From: Shimia sp049116215
GTDB taxonomy: Bacteria; Pseudomonadota; Alphaproteobacteria; Rhodobacterales; Rhodobacteraceae
Assembly (NCBI RefSeq): GCF_049116215.1
Contig: NZ_JAGDZB010000001.1
Coordinates: 186,001-250,000, forward strand
Direction of reading: 5' to 3'
Length of the DNA stretch: 64,000 nt
Below the pieces are notes generated by a model, which did not search any database, was not told the DNA's origin, and worked only from the letters and a program-made list of their open reading frames with translations. Positions 54,668-61,635 of the stretch are shown piece by piece (position 1 is the first letter of the stretch; each line of letters begins with the position of its first letter). A program made the translations under genes and the position numbers.

Positions 54668-55030
54668 TTAGACTTTCAAGCCACCTTCACGCGCAGCTTC
54701 GGCCAGAGCCTTCACTTTGCCGTGGAAGAGGAAGCCGCCGCGATCGAAGTATGCTTCGGTCACGCCTGCTTTGTTCGCACGTTCGGCAATCGCCGCACCC
54801 ACTTTGGTGGCTGCTTCGACGTTGTTTTTGCCGATCAGGCCCAAGTCTTTTTCCAAAGTGGAAGCGGACGCCACTGTGACACCGTTGCGATCGTCGATCA
54901 GCTGAACGCTGATGTTCTTGTTGCTGCGGTGCACGGACAGGCGCATCTTGCGATCGCCATTGACCTTGCGAAGTTTGTTCCGGACGCGCAGGCGGCGCTT
55001 GAGGAACAGATCCCGTTTGCTGTTTGCCAT
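54668..55030 (-). CDS. rplR: 50S ribosomal protein L18
   Basis: 120 residues: MANSKRDLFLKRRLRVRNKLRK, then LSVHRSNKNISVQLIDDRNGVTVASASTLEKDL, and a C-terminal FDRGGFLFHGKVKALAEAAREGGLKV. Binds 5S rRNA. It follows rplF after 11 bases. Confidence 0.97.
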   Translation of the reverse strand: MANSKRDLFLKRRLRVRNKLRKVNGDRKMRLSVHRSNKNISVQLIDDRNGVTVASASTLEKDLGLIGKNNVEAATKVGAAIAERANKAGVTEAYFDRGGFLFHGKVKALAEAAREGGLKV

Positions 55031-55041
55031 CTAACTGGTCC

Positions 55042-55575
55042 TTACTTCTTCTTACCTTCCTTACGGAAGATATATTCGTCCACGTACTTGATACCCTTGC
55101 CTTTATAAGGCTCTGGTTTACGCCATTCGCGGATGTTTGCCGCAACTTGGCCAACCAGTTGGCTGTCAGTACCTTCCACGATGATCTGAGTGTTCTTCGG
55201 TGTGGTCACGGTGATACCCGCTGGCACGTCGAAGTTCACTTCGTGAGAGAGACCGAGCGACAGCTTCAGGGTGGTACCCTGCATCTGCGCACGATAACCA
55301 ACACCGTTGATCTCGAGTTCTTTTTTGAAGCCTGCAGTCACACCGGTCACCATGTTGGCAACGATGGTGCGGGACATGCCCCACTGCTGACGGGCGCGCT
55401 TGGACTTGCCGCGAGGAGTAACAACAACTTTGTTCTCTTCAACTGCAAGGTTTACGTCGTCAGTAGCGGTGAAGGACTGAGTGTCCTTCGGGCCTTTGAT
55501 TTCGATGGTCTGGCCGGAGACAGAAGCGCTAACGCCGCTGGGCAGCTCGACCGGTTTTTTACCAATACGAGACAT
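55042..55575 (-). CDS. rplF: 50S ribosomal protein L6
   Basis: 177 residues from ATG 55575 after AAGGAGAGC; the frame extends to 55641 but the start at 55575 matches MSRIGKKPVELPSGV. Ends ...EWRKPEPYKGKGIKYVDEYIFRKEGKKK. A primary-binding protein of the large subunit. Confidence 0.97.
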   Translation of the reverse strand: MSRIGKKPVELPSGVSASVSGQTIEIKGPKDTQSFTATDDVNLAVEENKVVVTPRGKSKRARQQWGMSRTIVANMVTGVTAGFKKELEINGVGYRAQMQGTTLKLSLGLSHEVNFDVPAGITVTTPKNTQIIVEGTDSQLVGQVAANIREWRKPEPYKGKGIKYVDEYIFRKEGKKK

Positions 55576-55585
55576 CAAGCTCTCC

Positions 55586-55975
55586 TTAGAAGACCGTGCA
55601 GAGTACTTCGCCGCCAACTTTGTTGGAGCGTGCACTTGCATCCGACATCACACCTTTAGAGGTGGAGACAATCGACACACCCAGGCCCTGACGGACGGTT
55701 GGGATGTCTTCAGCGCCCATGTACACGCGACGACCAGGCTTGGAGACCCGCTTCAGTTCGCGAATAACAGGAGTGCCTTCGTAGTACTTCAGGCTGATTT
55801 CGAAGGCCGCGTGGCCGTTCTCTTCAGACGCTTCGTAACCGCGGATGTAGCCTTCATCGGCCAGAACATCCAGAACCCAACCACGCAGCTTGGACGCCGG
55901 GGTAGATACCACGGACTTGCCACGCATTTGGCCGTTACGGATACGGGTCAGCATATCACCGATAGGATCGTTCAT
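55586..55975 (-). CDS. rpsH: 30S ribosomal protein S8
   Basis: 129 residues: NDPIGDMLTRIRNGQMRGKSVVSTPASKL at the N-terminus and RRVYMGAEDIPTVRQGLGVSIVSTSKGVMSDASA at the C-terminus. S8 binds 16S rRNA and in many bacteria represses the spc operon. Confidence 0.97.
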   Translation of the reverse strand: MNDPIGDMLTRIRNGQMRGKSVVSTPASKLRGWVLDVLADEGYIRGYEASEENGHAAFEISLKYYEGTPVIRELKRVSKPGRRVYMGAEDIPTVRQGLGVSIVSTSKGVMSDASARSNKVGGEVLCTVF

Positions 55976-55987
55976 AATTCTCTCTCC

Positions 55988-56293
55988 TTACCAGCTAGAT
56001 TTGACCATGCCAGGGATCTGACCAGCAGAACCCAGCTCGCGCAGCGCAATACGGCTGACCTTCAGCTTACGGTAGTAAGCGTGAGGACGGCCGGTGAGCT
56101 GGCACCGGTTGTGAAGACGGGTTGCCGAGCTGTTGCGCGGCAGTTTCGCCAGTTTCAGACGCGCTTTGAAACGCTCTTCCATTGGCTTGGACTCATCGGC
56201 TGCGATTTCTTTCAGCTCGGCGCGCTTAGCAGCATATTTTGCTACCAGACGTTCCCGCTTCTTTTCGCGTTCGATCATTGCTTTTTTAGCCAT
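55988..56293 (-). CDS. rpsN: 30S ribosomal protein S14 (zinc-independent form)
   Basis: 101 residues: AKKAMIEREKKRERLVAKYAAKRAELKEI, then RNSSATRLHNRCQLTGRPHAYYRKLKVSRIALRELGSAGQIPGMVKSSW. The long form lacks the zinc-binding Cys set of the short form. Confidence 0.97.
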   Translation of the reverse strand: MAKKAMIEREKKRERLVAKYAAKRAELKEIAADESKPMEERFKARLKLAKLPRNSSATRLHNRCQLTGRPHAYYRKLKVSRIALRELGSAGQIPGMVKSSW

Positions 56294-56311
56294 GTCGTAA
56301 TCCTCTCAGCC

Positions 56312-56872
56312 TTACGCGGTGAAGGGCATGTTGAAATGCTTCAACAGGCTCTGCGCTTCGGCGTCGGTTTCAGCATCGGTGGCGATGACGATATCCATGC
56401 CCCAGTTCTCATCCACTTTATCAAAGTCGATTTCTGGGAACACGATGTGCTCTTTCAAACCGGTGGCGAAGTTGCCACGGCCGTCAAAGCTCGGCTTCAC
56501 ACCACGGAAGTCGCGGATGCGGGGCATCGCAACGGTGATCAGACGATCGAGGAATTCGTACATACGGTCGCCACGCAGAGTCACCTTGGCGCCCATTGGC
56601 ATGCCTTCGCGAACGCGGAAGCCAGCAATGGAGTTCTTGGCCACGGTGGTCAGCGCCTTCTGGCCCGCAATCGCGGTCAGATCAGCCTGTGCCGACTTGG
56701 CTTTCTTGCTGTCTTTCACGGCTGCACGGCCACAGCCGATGTTCAGCACGATCTTTTCCAGCTTAGGGATCTGCATGTCGTTCTTGTAACCGAACTCTTC
56801 TTTCAGAGCGGCGCGGATGGAATCCGCATAGAGCGACTTCAGACGTGGTGTGTAATCTGCATTATCAAGCAT
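56312..56872 (-). CDS. rplE: 50S ribosomal protein L5
   Basis: 186 residues from ATG 56872, overlapping the rplX end by 8 bases; a TTG three bases earlier is less likely. YTPRLKSLYADSIRAALKEEFGYKN and ...FDGRGNFATGLKEHIVFPEIDFDKVDENWGMDI are diagnostic. Binds 5S rRNA. Confidence 0.97.
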   Translation of the reverse strand: MLDNADYTPRLKSLYADSIRAALKEEFGYKNDMQIPKLEKIVLNIGCGRAAVKDSKKAKSAQADLTAIAGQKALTTVAKNSIAGFRVREGMPMGAKVTLRGDRMYEFLDRLITVAMPRIRDFRGVKPSFDGRGNFATGLKEHIVFPEIDFDKVDENWGMDIVIATDAETDAEAQSLLKHFNMPFTA

Positions 56873-57176
56873 CAATCACGTCCCCTGTGGTCTTTGCGAA
56901 GCGAACCTTTTTGTCGCCTTCCATGCGGAAGCCAACGCGGGTTGCTTTGCCGTTTTTGTCCAGGAATGCCAGGTTGGACAGCTCGATCGGCATCGCCTGA
57001 GGGATGCGACCGCCCTGTGCGGTTTGGCTTTGCTTGGTGTGGCGGATGGCGATGTTGATGCCTTCCACAACGGCTTTACCAGCGGATGGGTTTACAGAGG
57101 TGATTGTGCCCTCTTTGCCCTTGTCCTTACCGGCCAGAACGACGACTTTGTCGCCTTTTTTCAGCTTAGCAGCCAT
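56865..57176 (-). CDS. rplX: 50S ribosomal protein L24
   Basis: 103 residues: KLKKGDKVVVLAGKDKGKEGTITSVNPSAGKAVVEGINIAIRHTKQSQTAQGG. A KOW-motif protein at an early assembly step of the large subunit. It follows rplN after one base. Confidence 0.97.
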   Translation of the reverse strand: MAAKLKKGDKVVVLAGKDKGKEGTITSVNPSAGKAVVEGINIAIRHTKQSQTAQGGRIPQAMPIELSNLAFLDKNGKATRVGFRMEGDKKVRFAKTTGDVIDA

Positions 57177-57177
57177 C

Positions 57178-57546
57178 TTACAGCACCTCCGGCGCGAGCG
57201 AGACGATTTTCATCATGCCTTTTGCGCGAAGCTCACGAACAACTGGGCCAAAGATACGTGTACCCACTGGCTCATTGGAGTTGTTCAGGATTACAGCTGC
57301 GTTCCGGTCAAAGCGGATTGCAGTGCCATCTTCACGACGGACTTCTTTAGCGGTGCGCACGACGACGGCCTTACGGACATCACCTTTTTTAACGCGACCG
57401 CGTGGAATGGCTTCCTTAACCGAGACAACAATGATGTCGCCTACGGATGCGTATTTACGCTTGGAACCACCCAGAACCTTGATGCACTGAACTCGGCGAG
57501 CGCCGGAGTTGTCAGCAACATCCAGGTTGGTTTGCATCTGGATCAT
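57178..57546 (-). CDS. rplN: 50S ribosomal protein L14
   Basis: 122 residues: MIQMQTNLDVADNSGARRVQCIKVLGGSKRKYASVGDIIVVSVKEA. Full-length, intersubunit bridge protein. Confidence 0.97.
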   Translation of the reverse strand: MIQMQTNLDVADNSGARRVQCIKVLGGSKRKYASVGDIIVVSVKEAIPRGRVKKGDVRKAVVVRTAKEVRREDGTAIRFDRNAAVILNNSNEPVGTRIFGPVVRELRAKGMMKIVSLAPEVL

Positions 57547-57644
57547 GTGGTTTCTCCCGACCTATGGGGCACCGATGCGTGGTGTATCCCCCAGGGTTTC
57601 GACTGACTGTTAAGTCTAGTCGCCAGGAGTCTCTTACGAGACTC

Positions 57645-57875
57645 TTAGGCTTCCAGAACTTCCCAGCGTTTCGTTTTCGATTTCGGCGCGCATTCGATGA
57701 TGCGTACTTGATCGCCGACCTTGAAAGCGTTCTGTTCATCGTGAGCCCGGTACTTTTTGGACTTACGGATGGTTTTCTTCAGAACCGGGTGAGTAAAGCG
57801 ACGCTCTACGGACACGGTTACTGTTTGTGCGTTGGCGTCCGAAGTAACGGTGCCAGTCAGGATACGTTTGGGCAT
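57645..57875 (-). CDS. rpsQ: 30S ribosomal protein S17
   Basis: 76 residues: PKRILTGTVTSDANAQTVTVSVERRFTHPVLKKTIRKSKKYRAHDE, ending CAPKSKTKRWEVLEA. It lies about 100 bases before rplN and 14 bases after rpmC. Confidence 0.97.
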   Translation of the reverse strand: MPKRILTGTVTSDANAQTVTVSVERRFTHPVLKKTIRKSKKYRAHDEQNAFKVGDQVRIIECAPKSKTKRWEVLEA

Positions 57876-57889
57876 CTTTAAGGCTCCTC

Positions 57890-58090
57890 TTACTCTGCTG
57901 CCGCTTTGGCTTTTTCGTTCAGAATGGTCTTCACACGTGCAGCGTTGCGACGCGCTTCACGGATCTTGGCCGCGTTTTCCAGTTGGCCGGTGGCCGCTTG
58001 GAAACGAAGGTTGAACGATTCTTTCTTAAGATTGGCCAGTTCCTCACGGAGCTGATCCGGCGTTTTTTCACGCAGTTCGTTGGCGTTCAT
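57890..58090 (-). CDS. rpmC: 50S ribosomal protein L29
   Basis: 66 residues from ATG 58090, MNANELREKTPDQLREELANLKKESFNLRFQ. The frame reaches 58108 but the start at 58090 matches the family. In most bacteria rplP precedes it directly; here a 160-base gap and a non-ribosomal gene follow upstream, so a promoter is expected in 58091-58250. Confidence 0.95.
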   Translation of the reverse strand: MNANELREKTPDQLREELANLKKESFNLRFQAATGQLENAAKIREARRNAARVKTILNEKAKAAAE

Positions 58091-58250
58091 CGCCTTTTCC
58101 TTTCTCATACATCAGAGGGCGCCCGAGTATGTGCGGGGTGACCCTTTTGCCTGATGGACAAATACAAAACACACGAATCCCGCATACACGGAATCCATGA
58201 GATGGCGCTCTATACGGGGGAGTCGCAGGGATGGCAAGGGAAAGGTGAGG

Positions 58251-58793
58251 CTACGATGTTGGTCGCTCTCGAGTGTACGCTAAGATCAGCGATGTCGTAT
58301 GACCAAACTCCCCATTAAACCGCCAATGAAGCGCCCCCCACCTGCGCTGGTCGTTCTTACCAAAGCGCGGGTCCATCCACGTTTCAAAATACTCAAAACT
58401 CTCAAGTGGCTCCGGTGTCTCATGCGCAAGCATTGGCATTTTATTAGCCATCCACTCGGACACCTGCTTTTCGAACGTCTCGCGTTCCGATTTTGACATT
58501 TCGTTGGACTTGTCCGTTATCTCACAGCGCAAACGCCCATCCAGATAATCGAGCACTTCGACAGAAAAACCTGATGGGAGATGGGACCAAAACCATCTTG
58601 TGGATGTATGGTCACCATCAGAGAACTGCTTTTGACCATCCGTTGAAGATACTGCAGCTGGGAGAACGCCAGAAACAATCGGCAAACAGACGTCCTCAAA
58701 TAACCGAACAGCTACAGAAGGACGATCCAAGGCATAGGCCGCTTGTGCAAACATAGCCAGTGTGACACCACACGCTATTTGAAAGCCCTGCAT
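58251..58793 (-). CDS. Secreted hypothetical protein
   Basis: 180 residues. A signal peptide (MQGFQIACGVTLAMFAQAAYA) is followed by a mature part with two cysteines (VCLPIVSG... LRCEITDK) and aromatic-rich segments (WFWSHLPSGFSVEVLDYLDG; WGALHWRFNGEFG). It is not recognised. Composition is AT-richer than neighbours. The protein may be a periplasmic or surface protein; it sits between rpmC and a LysE gene and is the only gene in a gap that would normally hold rplP. Confidence 0.65.
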   Translation of the reverse strand: MQGFQIACGVTLAMFAQAAYALDRPSVAVRLFEDVCLPIVSGVLPAAVSSTDGQKQFSDGDHTSTRWFWSHLPSGFSVEVLDYLDGRLRCEITDKSNEMSKSERETFEKQVSEWMANKMPMLAHETPEPLESFEYFETWMDPRFGKNDQRRWGALHWRFNGEFGHTTSLILAYTRERPTS

Positions 58794-58954
58794 TCGTTGT
58801 TCCTGACTTTTTTCACTTCACACGCGGCAAGCTCTAAACCAACAGGAATGGCGTAGCCAATCCCGCACTTCCCTCCTACCCCCAACTCCCCTACACCTAC
58901 CCAACCACCGCGCTCAGCCTTACTGCCAAAGCGCACACTCTGGGAGGAGTGACT

Positions 58955-59581
58955 ATGATACCTGTCGACGTAGCGATCCTGTTTATGGGCGCGGCCATTG
59001 CCTTGGCGCTGGTCCCTGGGCCGGACAATATCTTTGTGCTGACCCAATCGGCACTGCATGGCCGCGTTGCAGGTCTCACCGTGACACTGGGCCTTGCCAG
59101 TGGGCTGATCTTCCACACTACCGCCGTCGCACTTGGCGTCGCTGTGATTTTTCAGACCTCGCAAGTCGCCTTCGCCGCGTTGAAATACATTGGCGCGGCC
59201 TATCTGGCGTATTTGGCGTATAAGTCCTTCACCGCTGCCAAATCCAATCTGGACGGGGACGCCCCTGCGCCAGAGACGTCAGCCAAGCAATACACCCGCG
59301 GCCTGATCATGAACATCGCCAACCCCAAGGTCACAATCTTCTTCCTCGCCTTCCTGCCGCAGTTTGTCGATCCGGCCAACGGCCCGCTGGTGCTGCAGTT
59401 CTATCAACTCGGCTTCCTGATGATCATCGCCACACTGCTGGTGTTCGGCTCCGTCGCACTGGCGGCAGGTTGGCTGGGTGACTGGCTGAAAAACTCCCCC
59501 ACTGCGCAAATCTGGCTCAACCGCCTCGCAGGCGTGGTCTTCATCGCCTTGGCCGTGAAACTGGTCACCGCTGAGCGCTAA
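58955..59581 (+). CDS. LysE/RhtB-family amino-acid exporter
   Basis: 208 residues with about six membrane segments; N-terminal family signature ALALVPGPDNIFVLTQSALHGR and mid-protein GLIMNIANPKVTIFFLAFLPQF. Exports amino acids such as homoserine or threonine; the substrate is unknown. GGGAGGAG precedes ATG 58955 (GTG at 58949 also possible). Its stop overlaps the convergent AraC stop by a few bases. Confidence 0.9.
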   Translation: MIPVDVAILFMGAAIALALVPGPDNIFVLTQSALHGRVAGLTVTLGLASGLIFHTTAVALGVAVIFQTSQVAFAALKYIGAAYLAYLAYKSFTAAKSNLDGDAPAPETSAKQYTRGLIMNIANPKVTIFFLAFLPQFVDPANGPLVLQFYQLGFLMIIATLLVFGSVALAAGWLGDWLKNSPTAQIWLNRLAGVVFIALAVKLVTAER

Positions 59582-60585
59582 GTGCTCTGAGAGGCGTCCA
59601 GTCCAGCCACAAAGGCACTGGGCGCTTCACCATTCCAGCCCTTAAACGCAGTCGAAAAGCTGGCCTGATCTTTATAGGCCAGCAAAAACGTAGTCTCCGT
59701 AACTGACCGCCCATCCCGCAGATGTGCTTTGGCCAAACGAAATCGCAGGCCATTGCACAGGTCGCGATAGCTGCCCCCTTCTGCACCAAGCCGCCGTGTC
59801 AACGTACGGCGCGTAATGCCCAACTGCGCTGCCACCTCGTCCGCCGTCAAAAACCGTTCCGGCAACGCCTGCACCAACATACGCTCCACCTTGTCCCATA
59901 GGCGCCCTTCATCCGCATCCAGATCACGCAGCTGCGCCTCCGCCAACCGCGTCAGATGGGTCACCAAATCCGGGTCATGTGTCTCCAGCGGCACATCCGG
60001 CACGCCATGCGCAAACCGCAGCCCATTAAACCCGCCGCCAAACTGCACCGGACAGCCCGCAATCCGCTCATACGCCCGCACGTCGCCAAGCGCCGCATGT
60101 TTGAACACCACCCGCGTCGGCCGCGTGTTCCGCCGCGTGATGCTCTGAATGCGCGCCAACACGCCAAACACCAGAAACTCCTTAAACCGCGCGTTGGCCT
60201 GCAAATCAGCCTCCAACGACACAACCTCCAATGCCTCGCCGTCCGCGATCTGGCGCAGCTCAATCCGCGTTGTCGGGTCTGCCAGACGGTAAAACTTAGC
60301 GGCATTTTCCACAGCCGCCCGCAGGGTCTTCGAACTGGCCGCCAAATAAGCAGACAGCGTCGGCGCATCGCGATAGCCAATGCCCACCTGCGCGCCCAGC
60401 GTGGGATCTTGCGTCTCCAAACACGCCGCCCGGATCAAGGCCGCCTCCTGCTTCACCGTGACCAGTTGCTTGGCCCCGGGATAGCGCCCAACCTTGCGCA
60501 GCAACCGCTCACCCGCCTGTACGCCCAGCTTGCGCTGTAACGTCTCACTGACGTAGCCAAATCTCACACTGCGCACTTGCTTCAT
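59578..60585 (-). CDS. AraC-family transcriptional regulator
   Basis: 335 residues. An Arabinose_bd-type ligand domain (about 15-205) is followed by a C-terminal AraC/HTH_18 domain (ERFLTADEVAAQLGITRRTLTRRLGAEGGSYRDLCNGLRFRLAKAHLRDG and FSTAFKGWNGEAPSAF). A OruR/ArgR-like group (activators of amino-acid or aromatic catabolism) is closest in layout. Converges on the LysE gene. Confidence 0.87.
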   Translation of the reverse strand: MKQVRSVRFGYVSETLQRKLGVQAGERLLRKVGRYPGAKQLVTVKQEAALIRAACLETQDPTLGAQVGIGYRDAPTLSAYLAASSKTLRAAVENAAKFYRLADPTTRIELRQIADGEALEVVSLEADLQANARFKEFLVFGVLARIQSITRRNTRPTRVVFKHAALGDVRAYERIAGCPVQFGGGFNGLRFAHGVPDVPLETHDPDLVTHLTRLAEAQLRDLDADEGRLWDKVERMLVQALPERFLTADEVAAQLGITRRTLTRRLGAEGGSYRDLCNGLRFRLAKAHLRDGRSVTETTFLLAYKDQASFSTAFKGWNGEAPSAFVAGLDASQST

Positions 60586-60630
60586 TCAGCTACTCTAGCG
60601 TGTGCGTCTTCTTGGGGAAGCCCCAATAAC

Positions 60631-60656
60631 AAAAGCCCCGCCCGGGTGGGGCGAGG
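60631..60656 (-). terminator. Terminator after small secreted protein A
   Basis: On the minus strand GCCTCGCCC pairs with GGGCGGGGC (one mismatch) and is followed by TTTTG. Confidence 0.7.
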
Positions 60657-60682
60657 CTCTTACATGGTTTGAAGGAAAGAGA

Positions 60683-60928
60683 TCAGCCGTTGCGGCTGTC
60701 CTGTTTACAATCCCGCTTGTCGTTACCAACAACACCTTCGCCCTGCCGGCAGTCCTGACGCGTGTCGCGGCGATCTTCCCGATTGTCCATCCCAACCGTG
60801 CCCGCCACCTCATAGCTCTCGGTCATCACCGGCTCGCTCGGGCCAGGAGCCGAGGTCACAGGGTAGGCAAAAGCCAAAGGCGCAGTGAGAGCAACAACAA
60901 CGGCGGCGGAAGCAAATTTGGTGAACAT
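60683..60928 (-). CDS. Small secreted charged protein A (tandem paralogue)
   Basis: 81 residues from ATG 60928, with AAAGGAACC upstream. A signal peptide MFTKFASAAVVVALTAPLAFA precedes a mature chain of about 60 residues rich in Asp, Arg, Gln and Asn (NREDRRDTRQDCRQGEG, then DKRDCKQDSRNG) with two cysteines. It has a near-twin at 61203-61448 (about 90% identical). The function is unknown; proteins of this composition occur in related bacteria as uncharacterised periplasmic proteins. Confidence 0.8.
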   Translation of the reverse strand: MFTKFASAAVVVALTAPLAFAYPVTSAPGPSEPVMTESYEVAGTVGMDNREDRRDTRQDCRQGEGVVGNDKRDCKQDSRNG

Positions 60929-61002
60929 GGGGGTGGTTCCTTTCATTTGAGGTTTTCTGTGTTCCTTTGATGAAAGGGATATGGGGTGCATCTCACGTAG
61001 CA

Positions 61003-61039
61003 GCGTTAGAATTTGGGAAGAAAGCATTAGAACTTGGGA
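61003..61039 (-). promoter_or_regulatory. Phased 16-bp repeats upstream of protein A
   Basis: Two repeats GCGTTAGAATTTGGGA (61003-61018) and GCATTAGAACTTGGGA (61024-61039) lie 21 bases apart, i.e. two helical turns, 75-111 bases upstream of the start. The same pair recurs upstream of the second copy. They look like operator sites for an unidentified regulator. Confidence 0.5.
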
Positions 61040-61145
61040 CATTCCTCAGTTTGTGTCTAACAACCTCAATTAGTCCGCAGCGGATACATTTCAGCGGTTC
61101 GCCTGCACCAGAGCGCCCCTCCTATTTAGAAGTCCCTTTGACGGC

Positions 61146-61174
61146 AAAAAGCCTCCACCCTGTTGGGTCGAGGC
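61146..61174 (-). terminator. Terminator after small secreted protein B
   Basis: On the minus strand GCCTCGACCC pairs with GGGTGGAGGC (one mismatch) around AACA, followed by TTTTTG. Confidence 0.8.
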
Positions 61175-61202
61175 TCTTGCATCTTAAATGGTGCAGAATG
61201 GC

Positions 61203-61448
61203 TTAGCCGTTACGGTTGTCCTGTTTGCAGTCCCGCTTGTCGGCACCCACAATTCCTTCACCTTGACGGCAGTCCTGCCGATCGCCGCGACGATCCTGTC
61301 GGCGGTCCATGCCAACCGTGCCAGCCAACTCATAGCTCTCGGTCATTACTGGCTCGGTTGGGCCAGGAGCCGAGGTCACAGGGTAGGCAAAAGCCAAAGG
61401 CGCGGTAAGAGCAACAACAACGGCGGCAGAAGCAAATTTGGTGAACAT
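61203..61448 (-). CDS. Small secreted charged protein B (tandem paralogue)
   Basis: 81 residues from ATG 61448, also with a Shine-Dalgarno AAAGGAACT. The same 21-residue signal peptide and a mature part with MDRRQDRRGDRQDCRQGEG and DKRDCKQDNRNG. Differences from A are mostly D/E, V/I and N/R changes. Both copies, including upstream regions, form a 520-bp tandem unit. Confidence 0.8.
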   Translation of the reverse strand: MFTKFASAAVVVALTAPLAFAYPVTSAPGPTEPVMTESYELAGTVGMDRRQDRRGDRQDCRQGEGIVGADKRDCKQDNRNG

Positions 61449-61522
61449 GGGGGTAGTTCCTTTCAGTTGGGGTTTTCTGTGTTCCTTCGATGAAAGGGAT
61501 ATGGGGCCGACATTGGGACGCA

Positions 61523-61559
61523 GCATTGGAATTTGGGAAGGTCGCATTTGAATTTGGGA
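61523..61559 (-). promoter_or_regulatory. Phased 16-bp repeats upstream of protein B
   Basis: GCATTGGAATTTGGGA (61523-61538) and GCATTTGAATTTGGGA (61544-61559) lie 21 bases apart, 75-111 bases upstream of the second copy, exactly as in the first. Conservation of the two pairs through duplication supports a regulatory role or simply recent origin. Confidence 0.5.
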
Positions 61560-61587
61560 CACCCGCAAAGTTCTCGATGTGAAAAAC

Positions 61588-61613
61588 AAAAGCCGCCCAA
61601 AGGGGCGGCTTTT
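61588..61613 (-). terminator. Terminator after the BCCT transporter
   Basis: A perfect stem AAAAGCCGCCC / GGGCGGCTTTT with a four-base loop; on the minus strand it follows the BCCT stop by about 20 bases. Confidence 0.85.
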
Positions 61614-61635
61614 GCAGTCCTTATTGATCTCAAGC

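Larger units (their letters stand above)
60650..61562 (-). repeat. Tandem duplication of a 520-bp gene unit
   Basis: The coding regions at 60683-60928 and 61203-61448 are about 90% identical and lie exactly 520 bp apart; homology extends through the Shine-Dalgarno and upstream repeats and into the downstream terminators. Confidence 0.8.

Noticed and set aside
55481..57058. Plus-strand frame of 525 codons across rplF to rplX
   Set aside because: Shadow of several ribosomal protein genes on the other strand.
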